Origin: Pseudopyrenochaeta lycopersici
Taxonomy: Eukaryota; Ascomycota; Dothideomycetes; Pleosporales; Pseudopyrenochaetaceae
Length of the DNA stretch: 64,000 nucleotides
Assembly (NCBI GenBank): GCA_003313425.1
Contig: NHZP01000023.1
Coordinates: forward strand, 1-64,000
Reading direction: 5' to 3'
Shown here piece by piece: positions 20,671 through 32,032 of this stretch. Numbering within the stretch: the first letter of the stretch is position 1; the number at the start of each line of letters is the position of its first letter. The position numbers and the translations under genes were made by a program. Below the pieces are notes generated by a model. The model was not told the origin of the DNA. It did not search any database and saw only the letters and a program-made list of their open reading frames with translations.

Positions 20671-20767
20671 CTTATATATACCTCTCTGTCTTGCGCGCCG
20701 CCAAGAGAACCTAGTCCCTAGTGCGCAACAGAGTGCCTAGTCCCTGTGTCTATGTCCATACACCAAT
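20671..20767 (-). promoter_or_regulatory. U13 promoter
   Basis: TATA box CTTATATATA at 20671-20680 and CCAAT at 20763-20767. CAACAGA/TCTGTTG pairs between the TATA box and the GGAGTG initiator region. Confidence 0.6.
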
Positions 20768-20970
20768 CAAAGAATCGATTGAGAGAGTAGTGGGGGCAAG
20801 GGTGCCTCCCACGTGTAACCCAGCGTCAAACGACCCGCACCGTCCGTGCTCTGGCTTACTTACAGGGGCTTTTGCCCTAAACTACGAGTAGTTTACCGCT
20901 TCGCTACTCGCTCCACTCGTGGCAACGCATACGATGTAAAGTGGCAAGGGTAACCAGCGCAAGGCTGGTG

Positions 20971-21033
20971 ACCACTTGACAACTTTCTAGTGAAAGGAAT
21001 CATATATAGGCGGTTCGCCACACTAGAAAGTTG
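20971..21033. repeat. Cassette site 14, long form; right edge of the U13/U19 duplication
   Basis: Complete 38-bp site (20971-21008). The loop is GGCG-GTT-CGCC, where site 20 has GGC-AAAA-CGCC: identity between U13 and U19 stops here. Confidence 0.96.
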
Positions 21034-21358
21034 AGTCGGGGCCTGTGCCCCCTCCATGCGCCACACTCCATGTGACCCAACGTGACTTCCAGCCACAACA
21101 AAATCGGACTTACGCATTTTTTGAAAAATAATTTTCAATGTTCCATCCCAGGGCGTCCACACCCTTACCAAATTCAGCCTACGCCAACAGCAACGATTGT
21201 TCCAAAAACACCACTCCATGCCTAAAAATACTGCGTCCAACAAAAACCTCAGGTATTTCAAAAAGTACTATAAGACAATACTATTAGCCATACACGGACT
21301 ACACCAATATCAATCCCAATACTACACAAACGTACCTGTGCATATCCACCTATCTACG

Positions 21359-22175
21359 CTACACGTATTGAACAAAATAAGGGTCTCCAAGATAACCAAA
21401 ACCATCATCTAAGCATTTAAGCCAGTTCTGTCCTGATGGTTGTATTTCTCCTACCGCATCGCTAATCCCAGCGAACCAGTCAAGCTTTCCAAACGCCCAT
21501 ACACGGGAAAATCCATCTAAGCGAACAAACCTCGATGAAATCCGGTGTGCACACACACAAGGCTCACACTGTGTGTAGAAGGTACATGCGCAGTCGACCC
21601 GCGTACTATAGTACCCGAAGCGCAGTCGATAGAACAACGCCTCCACATCTTCGATATCCAGCCTCTCCCCCGACGGCGTTGCGATAAGAGGTAAAATGCG
21701 CTGCAAAAGCACATCAAAGGCCTCTACCGAAAGCTCCGCAAACACAACAGAACTCCGCACTTGATCCCTGGCCAGGGTATCCACCTTGAGCACAAGGACC
21801 GACTGTGCTCTACCGCCTCGTTCACAGAACTCCTTGTAGTCTTCCAGACACTCTGTATGGTCCCAAGAAACGCATTCGCTAGGAAGGCATCCGCTCTCCT
21901 TGGTGAGCCACCAAGATTGTTTTCCCGACAGTTCCACATGAACGGTAAGAGAAACAGAGTCCTCCACAAACTCTGTCATCATGTTAGTTGGGGAGGGCCC
22001 AACCTGAGAAAAGAAGTAGATACCTACTAGGAATGTGCCTCCGCACCTCTTGAATGTTTGCCGCTGTCCCAGCGAAGGGGGAGCCCCTCTGACCCGGCAG
22101 AAGCGTGTCCAGTGACAGTAAATGACCGTCACCTGTAACCTCTACAGTACTGCCCTGTCCCAGGAGCGACCCCAT
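21359..22175 (-). CDS. U14: WWLTKESG-family cassette protein
   Basis: Exon 1 is 22175-22028 (MGSLLGQGST), the intron 22027-21973 (55 nt, GTAGGT donor, branch CTAAC, ACAG acceptor) and exon 2 21972-21359; 253 aa. The intron stem GTTGGG/CCCAAC flanks the branch point. Blocks: RGSPFAGT, EFVEDSVSLT, WWLTKESG, SVLVLKVD, FAELSVEAFDVL, ILPLI, DCACTFYTQCEPC, FGKLDWFAGISDAVG. Close to U10 and U15. The protein has a longer C-terminal tail, and the gene looks intact. Confidence 0.7.
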
Positions 22176-22257
22176 CGCATTGTAAAAGCAAATAATAAAA
22201 GAGAATGTTCATTCCCTACAAACAGTAACACTCCGTGAACGGGGAAGGGGCTCCCCT

Positions 22258-22353
22258 CTTATATATCGATGTCCATGCTATCTTCGCCAAGACCACCTAG
22301 TCCCTAGATAGCAGAGCGCTGCTCCCTCCATGTCTCTATGTACATAGACCAAT
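22258..22353 (-). promoter_or_regulatory. U14 promoter
   Basis: TATA box TTATATAT at about 22259-22266 and CCAAT at 22349-22353. GGGGA/TCCCC pairs next to the TATA box. Confidence 0.6.
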
Positions 22354-22536
22354 CAGACTAAAGATCTGAGAAAATGTGGGCAAGCAGTGATCAGATGATC
22401 AGCACGCGCCCGTGCTCTGCGTTGCTTACTAAGTGCATGCCCCTAAACTAATTCTAGTTTACCGCTTCGCTACTCGTTCCACTCGCCGGCCCTGCTTAAT
22501 TGTAAAGTGACAAGGGTAGGCAGCACGAGGCTGCCG

Positions 22537-22599
22537 ACCACTTGACAACTTTCTAGTGAAAGGAATCATATATAGGCAAAACGCCACACTAGAAAGTTG
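22537..22599. repeat. Cassette site 15, long form
   Basis: Complete 38-bp site (22537-22574), mini-hairpin GGC-AAAA-CGCC, perfect second arm. The left stem is GGCAGC/GCTGCC. Confidence 0.96.
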
Positions 22600-22980
22600 A
22601 GTCGGGGTCTGTGCGCACCCCGCACCGCCACACGAAATTGGACATAGCCAATTTTTCGTGAGATTTGATGTTCCATCCTAAGGGCGTCCACACCCTTCAT
22701 GACGACAGCTCCGCACAACAACTTCTTCGTTCTTTTTTCTTGGCTTCTGTACAGAACCTACATACCATAATTAGTGAATAGTAGAAAACAATAAAAATCT
22801 ACTAAAAAAAAATGTGCCTACTATCGTACCTAACAAATATCCACAAACATGTGATACAGTACCACAATCAGCTCAATGCAAAACAACGTACACAGTCCTA
22901 TCAAAATTAGATACTGATACTATTACTCTACTGTACTCCATACCTATGCTTACAGGTTAACAAAACTTAAGACTTTCGTC

Positions 22981-23785
22981 TCAAAACGCTGGACAATCGC
23001 AACTCAGCCAGTTCTCTCCGGATGATTGTACTCTACCAACAGCGTCACTGATCCCAGCAAACCACACAGACTTTCCAAACGGCCATACACCTTGGAATCC
23101 ATCCAGCTGAAGAAACCTCGGAACCCTCGTCGACGTACATAGTACTGATACGCAAGGCTCACAGATCCCCTCTAGCGTGCATCCGCAATCCACGGAAGTA
23201 CCAAAGTACCCAACGTCTAGCAAGTACAGCAACATCTCCATGCCTACAGCATCTACAACTTGCCGATCTGCCAGTGTAATAAGCGGCAAGACCCGCCATG
23301 CAAGTACATCGAATGTCTCTACCGAGAGCCGAGCAAAAGTAACATGGCTCCGCACCACCCCATCCTGATGGAGCGCCTCCACCTTGAGGACCAGGAGCGA
23401 CTGCCGGGTCCCACCCTCTGCACACAGTTCCTTATAGTCTTCCAGACATGATATATGTCGTTGCTCCGCGCACTGCCGAGGAGGCTGCCCGCTCTCTTTG
23501 GTTACCCACCAGGAACACCTCCCCGACGCATTCATGCTGAGCGTAAGAGACACACCGCGCTCCACCAAAGCTGTCCGTCTATCAGTTGGGGAGCCCAACT
23601 TCTTCTGTGTTTAGAAAACAAAGACACTGACTGTGCACGTGATCCCTCACAGTCTGATGTTCCATCAGCGTCTCTACAGACACTACGGAAGAACTCCCTT
23701 CCTCTAACGCTTCTAAAAGAGATAAGAAGCTTATAGTAGCATTGGCTCCCGCCATAGCACTGCCCTGCCCAGGCTGCGACCCCAT
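22981..23785 (-). CDS. U15: WWLTKESG-family cassette protein
   Basis: Exon 1 is 23785-23632 (MGSQPGQGSA), the intron 23631-23571 (61 nt, GTCAGT donor, branch CTGAT, ACAG acceptor) and exon 2 23570-22981; 247 aa. The intron stem AGTTGGG/CCCAACT has a CTC loop. Exon 2 gives LVERGVSLT, WWVTKESGQPP, SLLVLKVEA, FARLSVETFDVL, DCGCTLEGICEPC and FGKSVWFAGISDAVG. Compared with U10, the exon-1 PFxGT block has been replaced by a different Ser-rich stretch. The gene looks intact. Confidence 0.7.
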
Positions 23786-23850
23786 CGCACTGTAGTAGAA
23801 AACAACTACATAATTGACAACACTCCGTGTGTTGGGAGGAAACCCCTTCT

Positions 23851-23945
23851 CCTATATACATATCTGACTTGTGCACCGCCAAGAGCACCTAGTCCCTAGG
23901 GAGCGAGAAAACGCATACTCCCTGTGTCTACAGCCATAGACCAAT
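23851..23945 (-). promoter_or_regulatory. U15 promoter
   Basis: TATA box CTATATACATAT at about 23852-23863 and CCAAT at 23941-23945. Confidence 0.6.
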
Positions 23946-24119
23946 TAGATCAAAGATCTTGTGAGGCACAGCAATCGTCAGATGACTCACGCTCCACGTG
24001 ATGCCGTGCTTACTAGTGCTTATGCCTACACTCTAAAGAGTTTAACACTCCGTTGCGATCTCCAATCGCAGGCAAAGCTTACAGGTAAAGTGTCGAGGGT
24101 CTCCAGCGCAAGGCTGGTG

Positions 24120-24182
24120 ACCACTTGACAACTTTCTAGTGAAAGGAATCATATATAGGCAGAACGCCACACTAGAAAGTTG
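24120..24182. repeat. Cassette site 16, long form
   Basis: Complete 38-bp site (24120-24157), mini-hairpin GGC-AGAA-CGCC, perfect second arm. Confidence 0.96.
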
Positions 24183-24605
24183 AGGATGGGCCCGTGCCCT
24201 CTTCGCGCCACACCTCCATGTGACCCAACATGGCCTCCAGCCACACGGAAATTGGACTTAGCCAAATTTTTTTGATCTTCGCTATTCCATCCTAGAGCCT
24301 CACTCCCTGGCCATTTTAAAAAATTCTGCGCATTCTAAGACTGCATCCCTACAACTACCGTAAGCAAAATGTCTAAAGAGTAGGACATTACCAATACTTC
24401 CTGTGTGCAAACCTTTGAACAGGTAAAATAATAAACCCATTACTACCAATAACTTGGTTACAAGCATATACCACCGTACAAATAAGCGTCCCATACAACT
24501 AACTTTAAACACAACCCATGTAAAAACTTATCCCATTGCATTATGGAACATACTCCTACATAATAGCCAAATATGTATCTAACCTACAAGGATGGACGTA
24601 AGGGC

Positions 24606-25262
24606 CTACAACTTAACGCTCGACGCAGAACTCGACGACGCGGCAGACCCTGCATACACAGCACCTAGTGATGCTCGAGTATAAAGAAACACGGAAGCGC
24701 ATTCGCGAAACATACCCACAGTACAAACAAACCACCGCGTACCCGGTTTAGAGACTAAAGGACAAGCAGATACATTGACATACCGCTTCTCTTCTAGAGT
24801 AATAGGGACCGTCCGTCCGACAGAAGACGATGATACTGGCGCGACCAAAAGGCTACTTTCCGAGATATCCGCCCTGGTGAATGGCCTGACAAAATCCATC
24901 TGTTCCTTATCCAAGTCACCGAAAAGGACATTGCATGTATCGACCTCTCCCGTGACAACTCGCTCTGCAAGGGCAGCGTCCGCGGCAAACGCAATCACAT
25001 GCACCATACCTGCCGCCAGGTGAGCATCCGACGCTCCGCTTACAGCCACATACATGTCCGTAACTAGCAGAAGTTTATCAACATCAGAAGGGATACCGCG
25101 AGCGGGAGTAAACTCCGTCACAATCATCCCAGTCGACACCTCCGGTAGCTCCCCAATCCGCCATGTCTTCTCAGAAAACCCACGAGACAGTTCCACCACG
25201 TGACCACGCAACCGAGCCGTTGCTAGTAAAGGACCCAACTCCGCCGGGGTAGGGCACTCCAT
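24606..25262 (-). CDS. U16: uncharacterised 218-aa cassette protein
   Basis: Single open frame from ATG 25262 (MECPTPAELG). It has alternating hydrophobic strands (LLLVTDMYVAV, MVHVIAFAADAALAERVV), a DLDKEQMDFVRPFTRADI segment and an Ala/Ser-rich C-terminus. No WWLTKESG block, no Cys cluster, no signal peptide, no intron. Unrelated by eye to any other cassette. The beta-strand-rich pattern and modest size are compatible with a structural protein, but I cannot support a function. Confidence 0.5.
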   Translation of the reverse strand: MECPTPAELGPLLATARLRGHVVELSRGFSEKTWRIGELPEVSTGMIVTEFTPARGIPSDVDKLLLVTDMYVAVSGASDAHLAAGMVHVIAFAADAALAERVVTGEVDTCNVLFGDLDKEQMDFVRPFTRADISESSLLVAPVSSSSVGRTVPITLEEKRYVNVSACPLVSKPGTRWFVCTVGMFRECASVFLYTRASLGAVYAGSAASSSSASSVKL

Positions 25263-25420
25263 AGTAGTTTCCCAAAGAAACAAAAGACAATTGTTATGAA
25301 CACGCAACAATAGTATACACACCGCGCCACTCCGTGAGCATAAAAAAGAATAATGTTCAGTCCCTACGAACACAAACTACTTGGCATAACCCATCTCCAT
25401 GGACGGGGAGAGGGCTCCCC

Positions 25421-25516
25421 TCTTATATGTTGATGTCCATGCTGCCTTTGCCAAGAGACACTAATCCCTAGAAGGCAGGGGCTGCCCATTCCATGTTGTC
25501 TATGTCCATAGCCCAA
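25421..25516 (-). promoter_or_regulatory. U16 promoter
   Basis: TATA-like TCTTATATG at about 25421-25429 and CCAAT at 25512-25516. GGGGAG/CTCCCC pairs beside the TATA box. Confidence 0.6.
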
Positions 25517-25701
25517 TCAGAATTTTATTCTGAAAAAGAGTGGGCAACCTGAGGTCATCTGACCCGCGACGTCCGTGCTTCGCGTTGCTTACAGGGGGCA
25601 ATGGCCCTAAACCCCAGGTGGTTTAACGCTTCGCTGTTCCCTCCAGTCACGGCCAAAGCCTACAATGTAAAGTGGCAAGGGTAACCAGCGCAAGGCTGGT
25701 G

Positions 25702-25764
25702 ACCACTTGACAACTTTCTAGTGAAAGGAATCATATATAGGCGGTTCGCCACACTAGAAAGTTG
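25702..25764. repeat. Cassette site 17, long form
   Basis: Complete 38-bp site (25702-25739), mini-hairpin GGCG-GTT-CGCC, perfect second arm. Confidence 0.96.
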
Positions 25765-26135
25765 AGTCGGGGCCCGTGCCCCCCCCATGTGCCACACCTC
25801 CATGTGACTCTGCATCGCCTCCAGCCACAATTCCTGTGGACTTAGCCAAAAAAATTTGGGATTTTTTTTTTCGCACTTACCTTACTGAGCCCAACTAAAT
25901 TCATACGACGTCCCCCGTCTACTACCAATACGATACTCTTGCACTACCCTTATTATTATAAGGTATATTCCTAAAAAAATCAAAATAAACTTAAAATGTA
26001 ATCAAATTTAATCATTCTAGAACACTTACTGTATAAGCGCTCACACCCTTATCATGCCAATTCTTAACATCATAGCAAAACTTCGTTTATGTACTGCATT
26101 TCTGTACTACAGCAAAAAAAAGCAAACACTCCCAG

Positions 26136-26931
26136 TTAACACTGAGATGCATCCGCATACCAACAACGCAGCCACTCGGCCCCAAACGGGTACACTGTAC
26201 CAGGAGCGTCACTGACACCAGCGAACCACGCTGAATCTCTATTCGGACGCATGCAGTGAAATCTATCCCAACGCTCGAACCGCCGCTGCTTTCTCGTGAG
26301 CGCCGCACAGCATGCGCAGTCTTCATACAAGGTACAACTACACAACGCGCTGCTAGAAAACCGCCCGTTCTCCAACGCAGCGCACACTGCGAGCAACAAC
26401 TGCACATCTGCAGCGTGCCCTCCTGGCAACACCACAAGAGGCAACACACGTTGCACAAACACATCGAGTGTCTCTTCCGAGAGCCGAGCAAAGAAGACAA
26501 TGCTCTGCCAGCGACCACTTATCGGGGTCAGGGTATCCACCTTAAAAACAAGCAAGGCCTGCCGACTATCGCGGAGGGAAATAGAATCAACATAGCCCCT
26601 AAGACATCCGTCATGTTGTTCGTCCACGCACTGCTGAGGAGGCTTCCCGCTCTCCTTCGTGGGCCACCACAATACGCCGCCATCTTCTCTATTATGGCAC
26701 GTCATCGATATTCCTTGTTCCACAAGCTCTGTCCCAGAAAACAAAATCAAGTTAGTTAGGCGTCTCTAACTTGTTTACAACGAAAAAGCGCCTACCGTGC
26801 AAGTGCTCCCGCACCCACTGTATGTTAACATCAGTCCCTTCAAACGGCTCCCCGCGCACACCTGGTTCCAGTGTGTCTATCGACCACCTCTTGCTTCCAC
26901 CAAGCGAACTCACTCCGGCTTGCGTCTCCAT
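26136..26931 (-). CDS. U17: WWLTKESG-family cassette protein
   Basis: Exon 1 is 26931-26796 (METQAGVSS), the intron 26795-26729 (67 nt, GTAGGC donor, branch CTAAC, ACAG acceptor) and exon 2 26728-26136; 242 aa. The intron stem AGTTAG(A)G/CCTAACT replaces the AGTTGGGG/CCCCAACT of other units and stays paired. Exon 2 has ELVEQGISMTC, LWWPTKESGKPP, ALLVFKVD, FARLSEETLDVF, a CSCTLYEDCACC block and WFAGVSDAPG. The Trp-Leu-Thr of the signature has become Trp-Pro-Thr. The gene looks intact. Confidence 0.68.
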
Positions 26932-26993
26932 CGCAGTCAACGAGGAGTTGATCAAGGAAAGACACCACCTCCGTGGGTGGGAAGCCCTCCCCT

Positions 26994-27090
26994 CTTATAT
27001 ATTCCTCGATACCTTGCGCTACGCCAAGATGTGTTAGTCCCTATCAGGCAGCGGAATGCCCCGTCCCTGTGTCTATGTTCATAGCCCAAT
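26994..27090 (-). promoter_or_regulatory. U17 promoter
   Basis: TATA box TTATATATT at about 26995-27003 and CCAAT at 27086-27090. GGGTGGG/CCCTCCC-type pairing beside the TATA box. Confidence 0.6.
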
Positions 27091-27272
27091 CATATAGATG
27101 ATTCAAAGAAAAGTGGGCAAAGCAGCGTCATCTGACCCGCACCGTCCGTGCTCTGCTTTGCTTACTAAGTGCATTGCCTCTAAACTACTCGTAGTTTAAC
27201 GCTTCGCTTCTCGTTCCACTCGAGGCCCTGCTTAATTGTAAAGTGTCCAGGGTAACCAGCGCAAGGCTGGTG

Positions 27273-27334
27273 ACCACTTGACAACTTTCTAGTGAAAGGA
27301 ATCATATATAGGCTGCGCCACACTAGAAAAGTTG
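27273..27334. repeat. Cassette site 18, long form
   Basis: Complete 38-bp site (27273-27310). Mini-hairpin GGC-TGC-GCC and an extra A in the second arm, as in site 9. Confidence 0.95.
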
Positions 27335-27730
27335 AGGAGTGGCTGAAAATTTTTTTCAGCTCCCCCAACACGTGACTTCCAGCCACAACAAAAATGAACT
27401 TAGCCATTTTTTCGAGAGGTCTGATGTTCCATCCCAGGGCGTCCACACACCCTTAACAATATTGCAAGGCAATACAAAAATCCCTTATTTGTTTCGAAGA
27501 CCTAACCATTACGACATTAGCTTTTTCTTCTACAATTTGAGAATACTATTCTGCTCCCTACAGAATTTACATACCTAAACCCGCATACACAGAGAATATG
27601 TGTCAACACGCTTCACGATACCACCACCGATTCGGAAATAAAACAAAGCCTGTTTCTCCACAATCAATTACCATCAGTAATAGCCCTCCTAACTACTAGT
27701 CCATGTTCCTCAATAACGAACTACATTGAC

Positions 27731-28522
27731 TCACTTAAGGGATAAATCGCAACTCATCCAGTTCACTGAATACGGCTGTAATAGTCCCACAGCATGACTA
27801 ATGCCAGCAAACCAAACGGATTCCCCGAACGGCCATACTCCAGAAAATCCATTCAACAAAAGAAACCTTGGCGACATACGCTGTACTGATGCACAACGCC
27901 TACAAATTCCATGTAGTCTGCATGCGCACTTCACAGATGTAGAAAAGCCACCTAGTGACAAAGTATCAAACAGTGCCTCCACAACTACAGCATCCGCCGT
28001 ATGACCATCAGGTGATCGTGTTACAAGAGGTAGAATACGCTCCACAAGCACATCCAATGCCTCTACCGAGAGTTGAGCAAAAGCAACTAAGCTCCGCACC
28101 TCCCCATCCTGGGCTACGTCAACTTTCAGCACAAGAACCGACTGCCGAGTGGCCCCCTGGGCATAGAACTCATTGAACTCATCGAGACACTCCGTGTGTG
28201 GTCCATCCCATATACACTCGCGAGGGAGATATCCACTCTCCCTGGTAAGCCACCAATAGGGTTCGCTATCCAGACCCGAATAGCAAGTCACTGACACAGC
28301 TTGCTCCACCAGCTCTACAACTCTATTAGTTAGCGTTCTAACTAACTAAGTAGCAAAGAACAGTACAAACGTACTACCAATGTGCCTCCGCGCCCATTGC
28401 AGATTGGTAGCTGTCCCCGCAAAGGGATTCCCCTTGCAACCAGACACAAGCTTGTCAAGGGATGGCATACGACTATCGTCTATAGCCCACAACTCCATAA
28501 GCTTCCCAGGTTGCGATACCAT
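27731..28522 (-). CDS. U18: WWLTKESG-family cassette protein
   Basis: Exon 1 is 28522-28378 (MVSQPGKLME), the intron 28377-28315 (63 nt, GTAGTA donor, branch CTAACTAAT, GTAG acceptor) and exon 2 28314-27731; 242 aa. The intron stem TTAGTTAG/CTAACTAA encloses the branch site. Blocks: GNPFAGT, NLQWARRHI, ELVEQAVSVTC, WWLTRESG, SVLVLKVD, FAQLSVEALDVL, ILPLV, KCACRLHGICRRC and FGESVWFAGISHAVG. The gene looks intact. Confidence 0.7.
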
Positions 28523-28568
28523 CGCAATGTAGGTGTAAAACATATCCATGCAAACAGCTCCTCTGTTC

Positions 28569-28666
28569 GTGTTATAGATCGATAACCATGCTGTCTTTGC
28601 CAAGAAAAACTACTCCATAGTACACAGAGGGCTGCCCATTCCATGAGGTTATGTCCATAGCCCAAT
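28569..28666 (-). promoter_or_regulatory. U18 promoter
   Basis: TATA-like GTTATAGAT at about 28571-28579 and CCAAT at 28662-28666. Confidence 0.5.
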
Positions 28667-28849
28667 CAGAATCCTGATTGAAAAAAGAGTGGGCACAGCA
28701 AGGTCAAGTGACCCGCACCGTCCGTGCTCTGCTCTGCTTAGTAAGTGCAGCGCCCCTAGCCTATAAGTAGTCTAACCCTTCGGTATTCGTTCCACTCATG
28801 GGCTCTGCTTACAGGTAAAGTTGCAAGGGCTGGCAGCACGAGGCTGCCG

Positions 28850-28913
28850 ACCACTTGCTCAACTTTCTAGTGAAAGGAATCATATATAGGCAAAACGCCA
28901 CACTAGAAAGTTG
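28850..28913. repeat. Cassette site 19, long form, variant
   Basis: Site with CTTGCTCAAC as in site 10. To its right the sequence is that of U13; to its left it resembles the flank of site 10 (GGCAGC/GCTGCC stem), so the junction is chimeric. Confidence 0.95.
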
Positions 28914-29565
28914 ATTTCTGGTCTGTGCGCGAAGTCCGCGCCACAGCAACCCATGTGCTCTCCCGAGCCACACTGACTCAGCCTGTCTTCCAGCCACAGT
29001 TCCTGTGGACTTGGTCAAAATTTCTTTTTGACTTTTCGTTGTTCCACAACAACACTTCCATCGTAATGGTACACAAACCTACTCCCTCGTCTCAACAACC
29101 TGCGTACATTAAGCATTACACACTTCACAGTAACAAATACTGTTACTTACATATAACATAAAACACAAAATACTTATACCTACTTACTTATAAATCAGTT
29201 ACACCTAACGTTATACATCCCCGTAGAGACCGTTACACGATAAACAAACGCGCCTCCGAGCAGCAAGGACCATACTATACAATAACGCGCTACGCAAGCC
29301 GCGAACACTAAATCAATTATTAACCGCGTTCCCTATACAATAGCATTATACGACGTACAGACAATCGATTTTATTGTTCCACAAAATACAAACACTAATT
29401 CGTTCCACGACCTGGATATATCAGTCGTTTATAGCCCTAGCGAAAAGATAGACTATACGTCAGATACCTATAACCAATATCTAGACAGTCGCAAACTTTC
29501 GGGGGAAAGCAAGTATCGCTGCGAACCATCGCATCCACAAACAACCACACAGCACGCTACACGCA

Positions 29566-30038
29566 CTACACCCTGCCGTTTGACCAATATACACCAACAG
29601 GTATATTGGCCCTAGAGACTGGCTGTCCCCGCCACCGTGTCTGCGCAAAAGAAAAGAACGCCGCCTCCGGTTCAGTACCACTTCGTATTGTAGACCACAT
29701 CTCCACGCCACGTCGATGCATCGCTGCAACTACATTAGCACAACATGCAACACAACAAATATGGCATCCGCCAACGACTCCTACTGACCAACTTCGTCGT
29801 CCATAATATAAGCAATAGATCGTTCAACAGAACGAACCAGCCCACAACCAAGATGCACTACCGGCGGTTGCCCATCCAGCCAGCAAACTAAAGACCCGCG
29901 TCTCCACGCTGCGAAGAGCTTACAAACCTGTCCCAGGCGCACAAACTCTGAAAGAGAGACTCCGTCTGCGCATATCTCCAGCGCCGCAAACCAGAGCTCC
30001 GCGGGGAGCATAGACAACGGATCTACGCCCCCACCCAT
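29566..30038 (-). CDS. U19: short F-box-like protein, duplicate of U13
   Basis: Exon 1 is 30038-29789, the intron 29788-29730 and exon 2 29729-29566; 137 aa. It is identical to U13 in gene, promoter and spacer as far as I compared, offset by 9471 bp, which is six unit lengths. The identity implies a very recent copy event or strong homogenisation. Confidence 0.6.
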
Positions 30039-30141
30039 CCTGCACACGTAACGGATGTAAATAAAAGGCACTGCCAGCTACGTCCTACGTAGTGGAGGAA
30101 CTCCCTCCAAACCACTCCATGCCAACAGATTCTCTGTTGCT

Positions 30142-30238
30142 CTTATATATACCTCTCTGTCTTGCGCGCCGCCAAGAGAACCTAGTCCCTAGTGCGCAAC
30201 AGAGTGCCTAGTCCCTGTGTCTATGTCCATACACCAAT
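30142..30238 (-). promoter_or_regulatory. U19 promoter
   Basis: TATA box at 30142-30151 and CCAAT at 30234-30238, same as U13. Confidence 0.6.
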
Positions 30239-30441
30239 CAAAGAATCGATTGAGAGAGTAGTGGGGGCAAGGGTGCCTCCCACGTGTAACCCAGCGTCAA
30301 ACGACCCGCACCGTCCGTGCTCTGGCTTACTTACAGGGGCTTTTGCCCTAAACTACGAGTAGTTTACCGCTTCGCTACTCGCTCCACTCGTGGCAACGCA
30401 TACGATGTAAAGTGGCAAGGGTAACCAGCGCAAGGCTGGTG

Positions 30442-30504
30442 ACCACTTGACAACTTTCTAGTGAAAGGAATCATATATAGGCAAAACGCCACACTAGAAA
30501 GTTG
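30442..30504. repeat. Cassette site 20, long form; U13-type/U1-type junction
   Basis: Complete 38-bp site (30442-30479). Left flank equals that of site 14 and right flank equals that of site 1, so U19 and U20 meet here although U13 and U1 are far apart. Confidence 0.96.
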
Positions 30505-30686
30505 TCGGAGGGGCCCGTGCCCCATCACAACCCATGTCTGCGCTCCCCGCGCCACACCCAACGTGACCCAACGTGACTGTCAGCCACACACAAAATGGAC
30601 TTACGCATTTTTTCTTGGAGAAGATTCGATGTTCCATCTGAAGGGCTCACACCCTTAACAATATAGCTCCGTACCACTCCAGTACA

Positions 30687-31605
30687 TTACTCCTCGTCAT
30701 ACTCCCGCTCTTCCAAACACAACATTCGCACCCTATTGCACATCAACCAAGGAAGACCATCGCCCATTGTCCCAATAGCATCTGTAACACATCCATGCCC
30801 AGGTTGTCCCTTAAAAGGCTTACAATAGTACCTATCCCTCAACACAAACCTGCGTTGGACAGCTGGCTTATCAAGACATGCGCGACAAACAACACTGGCA
30901 CTGCAACCGCAATCCAGTTCACCTGAATAGAGGCCTCCCTCCAGTAAATAGAACATATTAAGTCCTTCCCACTGAAGGTTCCCTTGACACAGCTTGACAA
31001 TGTCAGGGCAAATCCTACGCTGCAATACAATCAATGCATCCACACTAAGATCCGCAGACGTAGCTACCGTTGCCGATTCGCCGTACTCACGATTAAACGT
31101 AAAAACAAGGGCCACAACCGGCCGCGGCGTTACCACACCTTCATCAATAACGGGTTGAGCAGGATGCCACGACACTCCCTCACCATTCGGACAACACGGA
31201 GGGACTTTGCCACTTTCCTTCGTGAGCCACCACTCCAAAGATAAAGACTCTTCTGTAGAGACTTTGCACGTAATCGAGACAGAGCGCTCCATGAATACTA
31301 CTTCCTAGTTAGCTCTGCACTATGCATACTCCATGCATAACCAATGAAAGGAGACGCATACAGCGTGTAAGATCTGTAAGTACAGACAACTCCATCTCAG
31401 TTCCTTCGAAAGGTGCTAAGGGAACTCCCGTAGGCTGACTCTGCAGCCAGACCCTACAAAATGACTCTCTCCAGAACATCATCCGGGACACAATGTCCAC
31501 CAGCTCTGAAAACGTCGACCCTGCGACAAGTGACTCCATCACCATAAGCCATACATCCCGAGAGAGGCCTCCGCCATGCTCCGCCATATACTCGAAGAAA
31601 CCCAT
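30687..31605 (-). CDS. U20: F-box-like plus WWLTKESG-family protein, intact copy of U1
   Basis: Exon 1 is 31605-31362, the intron 31361-31298 (64 nt, GTATGC donor, branch CTAAC, GTAG acceptor) and exon 2 31297-30687; 284 aa. N-terminus MGFFEYMAEHGG, then F-box-like DVWLMVMESLVAGSTFSEL, closely matching U5. PFEGT ends exon 1. Exon 2: MERSVSITC, EWWLTKESGKVPPCC, LVFTFNREYG, DLSVDALIVL, a DCGC...C block, then an acidic tail (EEREYDEE). The intron carries a different hairpin with ATGCAT in both arms. The intact state shows the U1 frameshifts are recent or artefactual. Confidence 0.68.
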
Positions 31606-31751
31606 CCGGGTACGCTACGCGAAAAAGGATTAAAAAAAGTTAAACAATATAGAGCAGTCCCTCTATGACAATTGTAGCTACCACTACAAAAAGAAAAGCA
31701 CAAAGTCCCTTACAAGAGTGAAGCACATCCGTGAACACAGCTCCCCTGTTG

Positions 31752-31849
31752 TAGTTATATAGATATCTACCATAGATGCTGCCAAGCGAAACTACTCTAT
31801 AGCAGGCAGACAACTGCCCACTCCATGCTGTCTATGTTCATAGACCAAT
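31752..31849 (-). promoter_or_regulatory. U20 promoter
   Basis: TATA box AGTTATATAG at about 31753-31762 and CCAAT at 31845-31849, same as U1. Confidence 0.6.
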
Positions 31850-32032
31850 CAAAAGCCTGATTGAAATAAAATGCGGCACAGCAGGGTCAGATGACCCGCA
31901 CCGTCCGTGCTTCGGCTTGCTTACAGGGGTCTTTACCTCTAAACCCCAAGTGGTTTAACACTTCGTTACTCGCTCCACTCGCAGGCAAAGCTTAGAGTAA
32001 AGTGTCAGGGGTCAAGGAGCGCAAGGCTCCTG

